From Actinokineospora globicatena (lineage in GTDB: Bacteria; Actinomycetota; Actinomycetes; Mycobacteriales; Pseudonocardiaceae): 64,000 nucleotides of DNA. Position numbers and translations under genes: made by a program. The notes beneath the pieces were generated by a model that ran no database searches, was not told the DNA's origin, and worked only from the letters and a program-made list of their open reading frames with translations. How positions within the stretch are numbered: position 1 is the stretch's first letter; every line of letters starts with the position of its first letter. The stretch covers positions 682,001 to 746,000 of the forward strand of contig NZ_JAMTCR010000002.1 in assembly GCF_024171945.1 (NCBI RefSeq), in the 5' to 3' direction. Shown piece by piece: positions 38,219 to 47,520 of this stretch.

Positions 38219-39148
38219 GTGCCAGCAGCCCCGGATCCCTCGAGCGTCCGCATCGATGGACCGTGGGCGCACCGCGACGTGCACGCCAACGGCATCCGGC
38301 TGCACGTCGCCGAGACCGGTGAGGGTCCGCTGGTGCTGCTGCTGCACGGGTTCGCCGGGTTCTGGTGGTCCTGGCGCGACCAGCTGACCGCCCTGGGCGA
38401 CGCGGGCTTCCGCGCCGTCGCGGTCGACCTGCGCGGGTACGGGGACAGTGACAAACCACCCCGCGGCTACGACGCGTGGACCCTCGCCGGAGACGTCGCG
38501 GGCCTGATCAAGTCTCTCGGCGAGCCCAAGGCTCACCTGGTCGGACACGGCTGGGGCGGCCTGCTCGGCTGGACCGTCGCCGCGCTGCACCCCCGCGTCG
38601 TGCAGTCGTTGTCGACCATTTCGGCCCCGCACCCTCTTGCCCTAAGAGGACAGATCCGACGCACTGCGCTGCGGAGAGCCCCGCGAAACCAGGCCCGAGC
38701 GATGGGGCACCTGTTCAGCGCCCAGATCCCGATGGTGCCGGAACGACGCATCACCCGCGACGGCGCCGCACTCGTGGAACGTCGGGTTCGCTCTTGGTCC
38801 GGCCAGTACTGGTCAGGACTACCGGGAGCCACCCAGCGCTACCGGACCGCGATGCTGGTTCCGGGGGTAGCGCACAGCTCGCACGAGTACTACCGGTGGG
38901 CGGTCCGCTCCCAAGTGCGCAGCGACGGCCGCCGGTTCACTGAGGCTCTTGGCCGAACAATCGAAGTCCCCGTGTTGCAGCTCTATGGCGCCGACGACCC
39001 GTGCGTCCTCCCCCGCACCCGCACCGCGTCCGGACCGTGGATCGGTGGCACTAACGAGAACCACGAGCTGCCCAGGGTCGGGCACTTCCCGCACGAAGAG
39101 GCGCCAGCAGCAACCAACGCGCTGCTGACCTCCTTCGTGAAGGGCTAG
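38219..39148 (+). CDS. Alpha/beta-hydrolase, EphE-like, with Gly at the nucleophile position
   Basis: This 309-aa protein has the oxyanion segment LLHGFAGFWWSWRDQ and the cap-domain layout of epoxide hydrolases/haloalkane dehalogenases, with AVDLRGYGDSDKPP. The nucleophile elbow reads VGHGWGG, where epoxide hydrolases have VGHDWGG and esterases have GHSxG, so the catalytic Asp/Ser is missing. The late catalytic His may be in RVGHFPHEE. It matches ephE (Rv3670) in position. It may be non-catalytic or act by another mechanism. Confidence 0.82.
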   Translation: MPAAPDPSSVRIDGPWAHRDVHANGIRLHVAETGEGPLVLLLHGFAGFWWSWRDQLTALGDAGFRAVAVDLRGYGDSDKPPRGYDAWTLAGDVAGLIKSLGEPKAHLVGHGWGGLLGWTVAALHPRVVQSLSTISAPHPLALRGQIRRTALRRAPRNQARAMGHLFSAQIPMVPERRITRDGAALVERRVRSWSGQYWSGLPGATQRYRTAMLVPGVAHSSHEYYRWAVRSQVRSDGRRFTEALGRTIEVPVLQLYGADDPCVLPRTRTASGPWIGGTNENHELPRVGHFPHEEAPAATNALLTSFVKG

Positions 39149-40329
39149 TTCGAACAGCGTCCGGTACCGACGGGCTCCCGCAGCGAGGGCGCCTTACCGA
39201 CCTCGGCGCGCACCTCGGCGGCGGTCAACGCGAAGCCGGTCTCCGAGTCGTCGACAGCGGCACCGAACACGACACCGATCACCTCGCCGTTGGGGTTGAC
39301 CAACGGACCGCCCGAGTTCCCGCTGAGCACCTTCGCGCGCAAGGTGAACACGTCCCGGTTGACCGTGTTCGCGTCGTAGATGTCCGGTCCCCTCAAGGGG
39401 ATGCGGTCACGAACGCGGGCAGGCGCTGCGGTGTAAGGGCCGTCGAGGGGGTAACCGAGCACGATGCCGTCTTGGCCACTAGAGGCGTCGCCTGGGGCAA
39501 ACGGCAGGACGTCCGCTCGTAGCGCGGGCACGCTCAAGATGGCCAAGTCCGTGTCGGGGTCGTAGTGCACCACCGTAGCCCGGAGGGTGCGGTCGCCCGC
39601 CTCCACGCTGACCTCGTTTGACCCCGCGACCACGTGCGCGTTGGTCATCACCCGCTGCGGGGCGACCACGAAACCGCTGCCCTCCAGCGCGCGCTCGCAC
39701 GACGGCGCCTTGGCGTTGATCTTCAGCACGCTCGGCCGCACCCGCTGCACCACCGCGCTGGCCTGCAGCGCCGGGTCCGGTGGGTCGACCTCCTTGTTCG
39801 GCGTCCGGTTGAACGGGTCGACCGCGGCCGGGAAGCCGGAGACGTCGAGCAACTGGCGCAGCTCGTTGGGCAGCCCCTTGGCCGCCTGCGGCATCACGTC
39901 GTTGACCCCGCCGAGCACCGCGGAGTTGTTGATCGCCGAGGCCAGCCCCGGCAGCCCGCCGACCGTGGTCAGCGGCAGCGCGATCAGCCAGGAGACCACG
40001 AACACCACGGCGCCCTGCACGACCGCCCCGAGCGCGCTGTCCACCCCGGCCAGCTTGGACGAGGAGATCTTCTGCCGGATGGTGCGCCCGATCCACACCC
40101 CGAACGTCTCGCCGAGGGCCACCAGCAGCACGAACACCGCGACCGCGAAGGCGACCCTGGTCGGCGTCGAGTCGATCTGCTCGACCACCAGCGGCGCCAG
40201 CTTGATGCCCGCGACCGCGCCGATCAGCACACCGATGAACGCGGGCAACGCCGTCACCACGCCCTGCCGGGCACCGGACACGGCGGCCAGCACGGCCAGC
40301 GCGACCACGAGCACATCGACCCAGTTCAC
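39145..40329 (-). CDS. MarP-type membrane-anchored serine protease
   Basis: This 394-aa protein has four N-terminal helices (CvpA-like, about residues 1-125), a linker, and an extracytoplasmic trypsin-like domain with the triad His (MTNAHVVAG), Asp (DPDTDLAIL) and Ser (LSGNSGGPLVN). In M. tuberculosis the orthologous Rv3671c is needed for acid resistance and activates the peptidoglycan hydrolase RipA. The GTG start overlaps the NUDIX stop (GTGA). It is the last gene of the nth operon. Confidence 0.93.
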   Translation of the reverse strand: MNWVDVLVVALAVLAAVSGARQGVVTALPAFIGVLIGAVAGIKLAPLVVEQIDSTPTRVAFAVAVFVLLVALGETFGVWIGRTIRQKISSSKLAGVDSALGAVVQGAVVFVVSWLIALPLTTVGGLPGLASAINNSAVLGGVNDVMPQAAKGLPNELRQLLDVSGFPAAVDPFNRTPNKEVDPPDPALQASAVVQRVRPSVLKINAKAPSCERALEGSGFVVAPQRVMTNAHVVAGSNEVSVEAGDRTLRATVVHYDPDTDLAILSVPALRADVLPFAPGDASSGQDGIVLGYPLDGPYTAAPARVRDRIPLRGPDIYDANTVNRDVFTLRAKVLSGNSGGPLVNPNGEVIGVVFGAAVDDSETGFALTAAEVRAEVGKAPSLREPVGTGRCSN

Positions 40330-41015
40330 GACTGAACCTCCGCACCGACACCGCGCCACGCGGCGTCCAAGTCACGCACATCGCCTGCGTCCCACGGCTG
40401 CTCCCAGCCGCCGACGGCCAGCAGCATCGTCAGCAGCCCCGCGGTGAAACCCCAGATCAGCATGCCCGGCGCGGCGAACGCGGGACCGACGTACCCGCCG
40501 CGGTGCGCGACGCGGAACCGGTTCGCCGGGTCGGCGAGGTGCGAGATCGGGATCCGCGCGACCGCCTGGGTCTCCGCGGCGGACACCGCGCGCACCGGGC
40601 TCGGCCGCGCCCAGTGCGCCAACACCGGCGTGACGTCGAACCCGGACACCGGCACGTGCAGCCTCGGCAGCAGCGCGACCGGCCGGACCCCCGCGGGGTC
40701 GAGCCCGGTCTCCTCCACCGCCTCGCGCACCGCCGTGTCCACCGGTCCGGCGTCTTCCGGCTCGGCACCGCCGCCGGGGAACGCGACCTGGCCGGAGTGG
40801 TTGCCCCCGGTGTCGGCGCGCAACTGGAACAGCAGGTCAGGGCCGTGTTCTGCGGTCTCACCGAGCAGCATCAGCACGGCGGCGTCGCGCGAACCCGGGC
40901 CGGGGGCGGCGAACCGCTTCCACAGCCCGAGGTCCAGGTCCTCGGTCGCGGCGACCACCGGGGCCAGCCAGTCCGGCAGGCCCTCCGGGTCGACCAGCGG
41001 TCCATGCGTGCTCAT
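40326..41015 (-). CDS. NUDIX hydrolase (CoA pyrophosphatase-like)
   Basis: This 229-aa protein has a full Nudix box, GGGAEPEDAGPVDTAVREAVEE, at about residues 75-97. The LLFQLRA...HSGQVAFPGG segment just before it fits the NUDT7/YeaB group of CoA pyrophosphatases (motif LLTxR..L..H.GQvxFPGG). It lies between the thioredoxin and protease genes with 4-base overlaps at both ends. The substrate is inferred from family only. Confidence 0.88.
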   Translation of the reverse strand: MSTHGPLVDPEGLPDWLAPVVAATEDLDLGLWKRFAAPGPGSRDAAVLMLLGETAEHGPDLLFQLRADTGGNHSGQVAFPGGGAEPEDAGPVDTAVREAVEETGLDPAGVRPVALLPRLHVPVSGFDVTPVLAHWARPSPVRAVSAAETQAVARIPISHLADPANRFRVAHRGGYVGPAFAAPGMLIWGFTAGLLTMLLAVGGWEQPWDAGDVRDLDAAWRGVGAEVQS

Positions 41016-41608
41016 CGGCCCCCTCCGACGTGGTGGTCGACGGCAGAGCGCACCTCGTCGACCGACCGGAACAACCGTGGCTGCGTGATCAGCGTCGCGG
41101 TGCCGTCCGCGGCCACCAGGTACGACGCGGGCAGCGCGTCCGGCACGCGCAACCCGCGCTGGACCTGCCCATCGCGGTCGAGCAGGTTCGGGAACCTCAC
41201 CCCGAGCGCGGCCAGCAGGTCGAGCGCGTCCTTGTCCGGGCTCTGCACCGCGAGCCCGACGACCTCGACCGCCCCGGGACCCGCCGCGTACTCGGCGAGC
41301 AGCGGGAGCTCGTCGCGGCACGGCATGCACCAGGTCGCCCACACGTTGATCAGGACGGGTCGACCCCCGAACACGTTGCCCGCGACCACGCGCGCGCCGT
41401 CGGCCAGGCATTCGGCGTGGGCGTCGGCGAGGCTCGGGATGCCTGCTCCGGTCGGGCACGGGGACAGCGCGGCGGCCGATCTGGCCGCGGTGAGGTCCGG
41501 TCCCGGTGGCGGTTGGGCGGTCGGTTCCGACCCGCGCGGCCACACCGCCACGGTCACCGCGACCGCCAGGATCACCACGACAAGGGCCCACCTAGAGGCT
41601 GTGCTCAC
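41012..41608 (-). CDS. TlpA-like membrane-anchored thioredoxin
   Basis: This 198-aa protein has an N-terminal signal anchor ([16 protein letters not shown]) and an extracytoplasmic thioredoxin fold with the active site [13 protein letters not shown]. It probably reduces or isomerises disulfides outside the membrane, possibly in cytochrome maturation. The GTG overlaps the nth stop and its TGA overlaps the NUDIX start, so it is tightly coupled. Confidence 0.9.
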   Translation of the reverse strand: MSTASRWALVVVILAVAVTVAVWPRGSEPTAQPPPGPDLTAARSAAALSPCPTGAGIPSLADAHAECLADGARVVAGNVFGGRPVLINVWATWCMPCRDELPLLAEYAAGPGAVEVVGLAVQSPDKDALDLLAALGVRFPNLLDRDGQVQRGLRVPDALPASYLVAADGTATLITQPRLFRSVDEVRSAVDHHVGGGR

Positions 41609-42405
41609 CCGGTCGGCTTCCCCGGTCGGTAGCCCTCACGGGTGCGCTCGGCGAGCGTGATCAGGTGCGGCGCCTCAGGACCCTTGACCAGCTTCGCGGC
41701 CTGATCAGGCTCCGTGGGGCCCTCGCCGAAGGACGGGCAGTCGCGGTAGAGCAGACAGGCGCCGCACGCGGGCTTACGCGCGTGGCAGACCCGACGGCCG
41801 TGGAAGATCACCCAGTGCGACAGCATCGTCCAGTCCTTGCGCGGGACTAGAGCGCCGATCGCGTGCTCGACCTTGACCGGATCCTCTTCGTCTGTCCACT
41901 TCCAGCGGCGGACAAGCCTGCCGAAGTGCGTGTCGACCGTGATCCCCGGTACGTCGAACGCGTTCCCCAGGACGACGTTCGCGGTCTTGCGTCCGATGCC
42001 CGGCAGCTTCACCAGGTCGTCCAGGTTCCCGGGCACCTCGCCGCCGTGCTTCTCCACGAGCGCCGCGCCGAGACCGATGAGGGACGTCGTCTTGTTGCGG
42101 TAGAAGCCCGTCGGCCGGATGTACTCCTCCAGCTCGGTGCGGTCGGCGGACGCGTAGTCAGCGGCGGTGCGGTACCGGGCAAACAGGGCAGGGGTGGTCA
42201 GGTTGACCCTGACGTCCGTGCATTGCGCAGACAGGATCGTGGCCACGGATAGCTCTAGCGGATTGGTGAAGTCCAACTCGCAATGCGCGTCCGGATAGCC
42301 CTCCGCGAGCGCGCGCGTCATGCGGCGGACCCTGCGGGTCAGACCCAGGTCGCGCCCGGTCTCCTCGGCTGCTGGCTGGGGCGGGCGTCGGGTGGTCGGC
42401 GGCAC
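41605..42405 (-). CDS. nth: Endonuclease III (DNA glycosylase/AP lyase)
   Basis: This 266-aa base-excision repair enzyme removes oxidised pyrimidines. The helix-hairpin-helix [17 protein letters not shown] carries the catalytic Lys, the Asp lies in [10 protein letters not shown], and the C-terminal 4Fe-4S ligands are in [17 protein letters not shown] (C-X6-C-X2-C-X5-C). It is first in the operon with the thioredoxin, NUDIX and MarP genes. The extra N-terminal 25 residues are low-complexity and the start may be a little further in. Confidence 0.95.
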   Translation of the reverse strand: MPPTTRRPPQPAAEETGRDLGLTRRVRRMTRALAEGYPDAHCELDFTNPLELSVATILSAQCTDVRVNLTTPALFARYRTAADYASADRTELEEYIRPTGFYRNKTTSLIGLGAALVEKHGGEVPGNLDDLVKLPGIGRKTANVVLGNAFDVPGITVDTHFGRLVRRWKWTDEEDPVKVEHAIGALVPRKDWTMLSHWVIFHGRRVCHARKPACGACLLYRDCPSFGEGPTEPDQAAKLVKGPEAPHLITLAERTREGYRPGKPTG

Positions 42406-42528
42406 CTCGCTAGCCTACGGGCCGTCGGACAACCCGGGATGTGCCCTGGACGTCAACCAGGGTGACAACGGCACCGGGACCTGAGGCGGGTCCGGGGCCA
42501 GCGGTTACGGAGCGAGGAACGACGACAC

Positions 42529-42777
42529 ATGGCTGTCTGGTTCGTGTTCGCGGTACCTTTGGTGATCATGTTCTTCGCGCTGTTCATGGAGCGCGTCGAA
42601 GCGCGGCTGCGCCACGTGGCCGTGCAGGAGACCGATGTCGAGGAGTTCCTCGAGTCGGCGCGACCGGACGAGGTCCGTGCGCTCTACGGGCACGGCATCG
42701 GACGGGCACTGGAGCTGTTCCGGCTGCGCAGGCTGGGTGGCCGTGCGGCCAAGCGCGGTCGCCGGGGCGGGGCGTAG
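42529..42777 (+). CDS. Small single-pass membrane protein (Rv3675-like by position)
   Basis: This 82-aa protein has one N-terminal helix (FVFAVPLVIMFFALFM) followed by a charged cytoplasmic tail with ARLRHVAVQETDVEEFLES and a basic end. GGAGCGAGGAACGACGACAC precedes the ATG. It lies between nth and crp, as Rv3675 does. The function is unknown. Confidence 0.8.
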   Translation: MAVWFVFAVPLVIMFFALFMERVEARLRHVAVQETDVEEFLESARPDEVRALYGHGIGRALELFRLRRLGGRAAKRGRRGGA

Positions 42778-42943
42778 GCGCTAAGGTCATGCGGCTGGGT
42801 GCGTGAGCAGGCACGTCGCGGGTGGTTCCGGCCACCGCTAGGCGGCGAGCCGACGGGAGATCCCCGGGCAACGCCCTACACTGTATGTCGTGATCGACGC
42901 TGGCGGGAATGCGCCCGCGTCGGGTGGAAATTGGAGGACCGAG

Positions 42944-43618
42944 GTGGATGAGACCCTGGCCCGTGCGGGCATCTTCCAAGGGGTCGAGCCGGCCGCGGCC
43001 GAAGCGCTCGCTCAGACGCTGGAAGCTGTGGAGTTCCCGCGCGGGCACGTGATCTTCGCGGAGGGCGAGCCAGGAGACCGGCTGTACATCATCCAGTCCG
43101 GCAAGGTGAAACTCGGCCGCAAGTCCCCGGACGGCCGGGAGAACCTGCTCGGGATCTTCGGCCCGTCCGACATGTTCGGCGAGCTCTCGATCTTCGACCC
43201 GGGCCCGCGCACGTCGACGGCGACCACGGTCACCGAGGTCCGCGCGGTCACCATGGACCGGCCCGCGCTGCGGCAGTGGATCGGGACCCGGCCGGAGATC
43301 GCCGAGCAGCTGCTGCGGGTGATCGCCAGGCGACTGCGCCGGACCAACGGCATGCTGGCCGACCTGATCTTCACCGACGTGCCCGGCCGGGTGGCCAAGG
43401 CGCTGCTGCAGCTGGCCCAGCGCTTCGGCAGCCAGGAGGCCGGGTTGCTGCGGGTGACCCACGACCTCACCCAGGAGGAGATCGCCCAGTACGTCGGCGC
43501 CTCCCGGGAGACCGTGAACAAGGCCCTCGCCGACTTCGCCCACCGCGGGTGGCTGCGGCTGGAGGGCAAGAGCGTGCTGATCCTGGACCCCGAGCGGTTG
43601 GCCAGGCGCGCGCGGTAG
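42944..43618 (+). CDS. crp: Crp/Fnr-family cAMP receptor protein
   Basis: This 224-aa regulator has a cyclic-nucleotide-binding domain ([18 protein letters not shown], the phosphate-binding cassette with Glu, Arg and Thr) and a C-terminal winged helix ([20 protein letters not shown]). It is the global cAMP-responsive regulator equivalent to Rv3676 or GlxR. GTG 42944 follows GGAGG at 6 nt; an upstream in-frame GTG at 42890 is less likely. A terminator follows directly. Confidence 0.95.
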   Translation: MDETLARAGIFQGVEPAAAEALAQTLEAVEFPRGHVIFAEGEPGDRLYIIQSGKVKLGRKSPDGRENLLGIFGPSDMFGELSIFDPGPRTSTATTVTEVRAVTMDRPALRQWIGTRPEIAEQLLRVIARRLRRTNGMLADLIFTDVPGRVAKALLQLAQRFGSQEAGLLRVTHDLTQEEIAQYVGASRETVNKALADFAHRGWLRLEGKSVLILDPERLARRAR

Positions 43619-43630
43619 AGCTGACACCTA

Positions 43631-43660
43631 GAGGGCCCGGTCTGGGTAGACCGGGCCCTC
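43631..43660 (+). terminator. Terminator of crp
   Basis: A perfect 13-bp stem (GAGGGCCCGGTCT with its complement) with loop GGGT lies 12 bp after the crp stop and is followed by TTG. Confidence 0.8.
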
Positions 43661-44022
43661 TTGCCTGTCTGCGACTAGTGAGACGGAAGGCCGGGCGCCG
43701 CCCCCGACGCGGCGCACCGACCTCCCGCTGTTGCGTGAACCATCCCCCGACGGTTCACGCTCCCCGCCCCTCCGGATCGGGCCCCGACCCTGACCAGAGG
43801 GAACTCGTGGTGGGGTACCCAGAAGGGCAACCATCGCACGGTGCCCCACCCCATCCTCAAGTGCTTTCACCCTCAAGGACTCACCGCGGGCCCGGGACGT
43901 TGCTCGGGTTCACAGAGAATCCGCACCACCGTTACTGAACCGAGATATACCCCACAGTCGAGTGGCGGAAACCACCGGGAAAATACTGGTACGGCCGTAC
44001 CGGAAACCCCATACTGGTACGC
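43661..44022. other. Intergenic region with C-loop hairpins
   Basis: About 360 bp lie between crp and the MFS gene. The left half has two hairpins. One at 43695-43715 has a 7-bp stem and loop CCCCGAC. The other at 43733-43760 has a 9-bp stem and loop ATCCCCCGAC. The shared CCCCGAC loops recall the 6C RNA layout but are not a clear match. The right end carries operator-like repeats (annotated separately). No gene was found. Confidence 0.5.
43983..44021. promoter_or_regulatory. Operator-like repeats before an MFS gene
   Basis: GGTACGGCCGTACC (43988-44001) is a perfect 14-bp palindrome. The 10-mer ATACTGGTAC occurs at 43983 overlapping it and again at 44011, one base short of the MFS start. This arrangement suggests a repressor site covering the translation start region; the regulator is not adjacent. 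GATATACC at about 43950 may be the -10 region. Confidence 0.5.
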
Positions 44023-45267
44023 ATGTCCCAGTCTGCCGGTCTCGCCGACTACCGCGCTGCCCTCACCACCCCGGGCGCGCGGGGGCCCGCGATCGCCTCC
44101 GTGCTCGGCAGGCTGCCGGTGGCCATGGTCGGCTTCTCGATGCTGCTCTACATCCGTGAGACCACCGGGTCGTACGCCACGGCGAGCCTGGTGTCGGCGG
44201 GCACCCTGGTCGGGCTGGCCATCGGGTCGGTCGGCCAGGGGCGGCTCATGGACCGGATCGGCGCGGCCGTCCCGCTGCTGGTCACCACGGCCCTGTTCGG
44301 CGTGTTCGTGGCGCTGACCATCGTCGCGACCGAGTCGGGCGCGCACACCGCGGTCCTCATGGTGCTCGGCGTCGCCGTCGGCGCGACCGAACCGGTGGTC
44401 GCCTCCGCGTCCCGGACGATGTGGACCAGGGTCACCCCGGTGGGACCGGTGCGCGACGCCGCGCTGGCCTACGAGGCGATCAGCATGGAGGTCTTCTTCA
44501 TCCTCGGACCGGCCATCTCCGGCCTGCTCATCGCGCTGCCCTGGCCGGGGACCGGGCTGGCGGTGGCGGCGGTCAGCATGATCGTCGGCAGCGTCTGGTT
44601 CGCGCTGATGCCGACCATCCGGCTGCACCGGCCCGAGCCGGTCGAGCACACGTCCGGGCTGCTCGGACCGCTGTCCTTCCCCGGCATGCGCACGCTGGCG
44701 ATCGCGGCCATGGGCTTCGGCGTGCTTCTCGGGTTCATCGAGGTCGCGGTGCCCGCGGCGGCGACTGCGGCGGGCAACACCCCCGCGGGCGGCCTGCTGC
44801 TGGGGCTGCTGTCGATCAGCTCGGTGCTCTTCGGCGTCATCTACGGCATCCGGCCGTGGCCCAAGGCGATGAACCTGCGGCTCTCGGCGCTGCTGGCCAC
44901 GTTCGCCGTGCTGGTGGCGGTGCTGGCGATCCCGACCACGCTGGTGTGGCTGGCGGTGGCGCTGCTGCTGGTCGGCACCATGGTCACCCCGCAGGCCACC
45001 ACCCACTCGGCGGCGATCGACCTGGTCGCCCCGCCGAGCGCGGCGACCGAGGCATTCGGCTGGATCATCACCGCGGTCACCCTCGGGCTGGCACTCGGGC
45101 AGCTGGTGAGCGGCCAACTCGTCGAGCACGTGGGGATCTGGTCGTCGTACCTGGTCGCCACCGGGGTCGGCCTGGTGTTCGCGGCGATCGTCTACGCCCG
45201 CCGCGCGACCGTCGGGGACCGGCAGGCGGTCAGCCCGCAAGCCACCCCCGCGATGGCCTGTGGATAA
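44023..45267 (+). CDS. MFS transporter
   Basis: This 414-aa protein has about 12 membrane segments and a degenerate loop 2-3 motif (GSVGQGRLMDRIG). It resembles small-molecule exporters of actinobacteria. There is no ribosome binding site right before the ATG; instead the repeats of the presumed operator occupy that space, so translation may be leaderless. The substrate is unknown. Confidence 0.85.
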   Translation: MSQSAGLADYRAALTTPGARGPAIASVLGRLPVAMVGFSMLLYIRETTGSYATASLVSAGTLVGLAIGSVGQGRLMDRIGAAVPLLVTTALFGVFVALTIVATESGAHTAVLMVLGVAVGATEPVVASASRTMWTRVTPVGPVRDAALAYEAISMEVFFILGPAISGLLIALPWPGTGLAVAAVSMIVGSVWFALMPTIRLHRPEPVEHTSGLLGPLSFPGMRTLAIAAMGFGVLLGFIEVAVPAAATAAGNTPAGGLLLGLLSISSVLFGVIYGIRPWPKAMNLRLSALLATFAVLVAVLAIPTTLVWLAVALLLVGTMVTPQATTHSAAIDLVAPPSAATEAFGWIITAVTLGLALGQLVSGQLVEHVGIWSSYLVATGVGLVFAAIVYARRATVGDRQAVSPQATPAMACG

Positions 45268-45306
45268 CTTCTCCCGGTTGTCGGTCCCGCCGGCTACCTT
45301 GGGCGC

Positions 45307-46401
45307 ATGGATCTCACCGCCCCGACAGCCGCGCTAGCCGCCGCGGCCGCTGACCTGGTACGACTCGTGCCGGGCAAGCTCATCGACCCCGTGCTCAGCG
45401 GCGTATTGCTGACCGCGACGGCGGCCGGGGTGCAGTTAGCGGCGAGCGACCGGGAACGCACCGCGGCGGTGTCGGCGGGCGCGGTCGTGCACACCGACGG
45501 GCAGGTGCTGGTGCCTGCCAAGCCGCTCGCGGAGACACTGCGCGCGTTGACGGCCCCTGAGGTCCGGCTCGTGGTGGAGGGCAACCGGCTCGCCATCCGC
45601 GCCTCGGGTGCCCGGTTCGCGCTGCCGCTGCTGGACCACACGCTGCACCCGGGCGTCGGCTCGGTGTCCGGGGACGGCGGTCTGGTGTCCGGCTCGGCCT
45701 TCGCCACCGCACTGGCCACGGTGGCATCGACGGCCGCCCGGGACGAGGCCCTGCCGGTGTTCACCGGCATCCGGGTCCGCTCCGAAGGCGACCGGCTGGT
45801 CCTGCGCGCCACCGACCGCTACCGGATGGCGATCGCCAGCCTGCCCTGGTCGGCGGACGGCGACATCGACGTGATGGTCCCGGCGACGCTGCTGGCCGAG
45901 GTGGGCAAGCAGGTGGCCGGGGTGGGGCAGGCCAGGTTGACCGCCGCCGAGAACCAGTTCGCCGTGTCCTGGGGCCGCACCGAGGTCACCACGGCGGTGC
46001 TGGATGGCAGCTACCTGAGCGAGACCAAGCTCGCCCTGTCCGATGTGGACACCAGAGTGGTCGTCGACGCCGAGTCCCTGCAAGCCGCCACCCGCCGCGT
46101 CGCACTCTACAGCGACGCCAGGGGCGTGGTCCGCGTCGAGGTCGGCGACTCCGAACTCCGCCTGCGCGCCACCGACCACAACGCGGGCGAAGCCGAGGAA
46201 TCCCTCAAGGCCACCATCACCGGCGGCCGCACCAGCCCCTCCTACCAATCCCGCTACCTCCTCGACGCCCTCCGCCCCTTCACCGGCGAGGTCGAACTGG
46301 CCATCCAGCCAGGCATGCGCGCCACGGTCGTCACCGCCCTGGAACCGGGGGAGGTGGACCTGCGGTACATCATCATGCCGATGCTCCCGCCCAAGCCCTA
46401 A
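45307..46401 (+). CDS. DNA polymerase III beta clamp paralog
   Basis: This 364-aa protein has the three-domain sliding clamp layout: domain 1 with DRERTAAVS, domain 2 with LPVFTGIRVRSEGDRLVLRA and ATDRYRMA, and a C-terminal end YIIMPMLPPKP that matches the canonical clamp ending (LMPMRL). It is shorter than the usual 376-400 aa. Its location far from dnaA/gyrB genes shows it is a second, paralogous clamp rather than the main dnaN. It may act in a specialised polymerase or repair context. Confidence 0.83.
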   Translation: MDLTAPTAALAAAAADLVRLVPGKLIDPVLSGVLLTATAAGVQLAASDRERTAAVSAGAVVHTDGQVLVPAKPLAETLRALTAPEVRLVVEGNRLAIRASGARFALPLLDHTLHPGVGSVSGDGGLVSGSAFATALATVASTAARDEALPVFTGIRVRSEGDRLVLRATDRYRMAIASLPWSADGDIDVMVPATLLAEVGKQVAGVGQARLTAAENQFAVSWGRTEVTTAVLDGSYLSETKLALSDVDTRVVVDAESLQAATRRVALYSDARGVVRVEVGDSELRLRATDHNAGEAEESLKATITGGRTSPSYQSRYLLDALRPFTGEVELAIQPGMRATVVTALEPGEVDLRYIIMPMLPPKP

Positions 46402-46632
46402 GCCACAGCCCCCACGCATACCGGCCTGGCCGCGCACACCCGTTGCGGCCACAGTGGACACTCGCCCCAGGTGCTTGCCCCTAGTCGCTGCGGCGAGCCA
46501 GCGGAGTTCCGTGCTTGGCTGCTGGACAAGCGAAGCCCAGCACGCAATCACCCGAACCCACATCAACGGCGGTCAGACGGCGGGTCCTGCCCAGGACTCA
46601 GCAAAGCCTGGCGCGCGGTCGTCGGTGTTGGG

Positions 46633-47520
46633 CTAGCTGGTAGTGAGGCGGAGGGCCTTGTCCAGGATGCGCTGGACGTGCAGGCCTCGGGCTGCGTTGA
46701 CCCGGTGAGTGGTGCTGCCGGAGTGGACCATCTGCACGAAGTCGTCCAGGAGTAGGGCGTAGGAGTCCTGGGCGGGGGTGGCGCGGCCGTCGAGTTCCAG
46801 GTTGGCGAGGTCGTTGACGCCGAAGACGGCCAGTTCGGTGACCGTGGGGCGGGTCGGCAGGGCCATCGACAGGGTGGCGGTGCTGGTGGGCCCTGCTTCG
46901 TGCTGGAGGAGGAGTTGCCAGATGTCCGGCTTGCCGCGGTGGGCGGCCAGGACGTCGGTGATCGGTCCGAGTGCGGCGTCGAGGAGGTCGATGACGTGCG
47001 GGCCGATGTCGGCCAGCGCGCCGCCGGTGTGCCGCCAGGGTGAGTGCGAGTAGGCGCCGCCGAGCAGGGCGCCGGAGAGCCAGCGGACGCTGCCGCCCGC
47101 CCACCCCTGCCTGGCGTGGATCTCGGCGAGCCACGACACCACCTCCGGCGCGAACCGCCGGATGAACACCACGATCGACGCGACCCCGGCCCGTTCGACC
47201 GCCGCCACCACCCGTTCCGCCTCGGCGACACTCGCCGCCACCGGCTTCTCCAGGATCACGTGCTTGCCCGCCTCGGCGGCCCGGATCGCCAACTCCCCCT
47301 GCACCGCGGGCGGCACCGCGAACGCCACCGCGTCGACCAGCCCCAGCAGCTCGTCGAAGTCCCCGACGACCGGCGCCCCCAACTCCGCCGCCGCCTCCGG
47401 CCGCCGAGCCCACACCGCCGTCAGCTCGGTCCCGGGATGCCCAGCCAACCCCGGCGCGTGCACCGCCGTCGCCCACGGTCCCGCTCCGACCAAACCCACC
47501 CGCACCACGCCTGCGCCCAT
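46633..47520 (-). CDS. Gfo/Idh/MocA-family oxidoreductase
   Basis: This 295-aa NAD(P)-dependent dehydrogenase has an N-terminal Rossmann motif (VGLVGAGPWA) and the family signature GKHVILEKPVA. The substrate-binding C-terminal domain contains GGALADIGPHVIDLL with the family's catalytic Asp/His. The probable substrate is a sugar or inositol derivative. ATG 47520 follows AGGATGGGG. It stands alone between two intergenic stretches. Confidence 0.87.
   Translation of the reverse strand: MGAGVVRVGLVGAGPWATAVHAPGLAGHPGTELTAVWARRPEAAAELGAPVVGDFDELLGLVDAVAFAVPPAVQGELAIRAAEAGKHVILEKPVAASVAEAERVVAAVERAGVASIVVFIRRFAPEVVSWLAEIHARQGWAGGSVRWLSGALLGGAYSHSPWRHTGGALADIGPHVIDLLDAALGPITDVLAAHRGKPDIWQLLLQHEAGPTSTATLSMALPTRPTVTELAVFGVNDLANLELDGRATPAQDSYALLLDDFVQMVHSGSTTHRVNAARGLHVQRILDKALRLTTS

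Noticed and set aside
46402-46632. Possible gene between the clamp paralog and the oxidoreductase
   Set aside because: The open plus-strand frame has no ribosome binding site or recognisable protein and runs into the antisense of the oxidoreductase gene.
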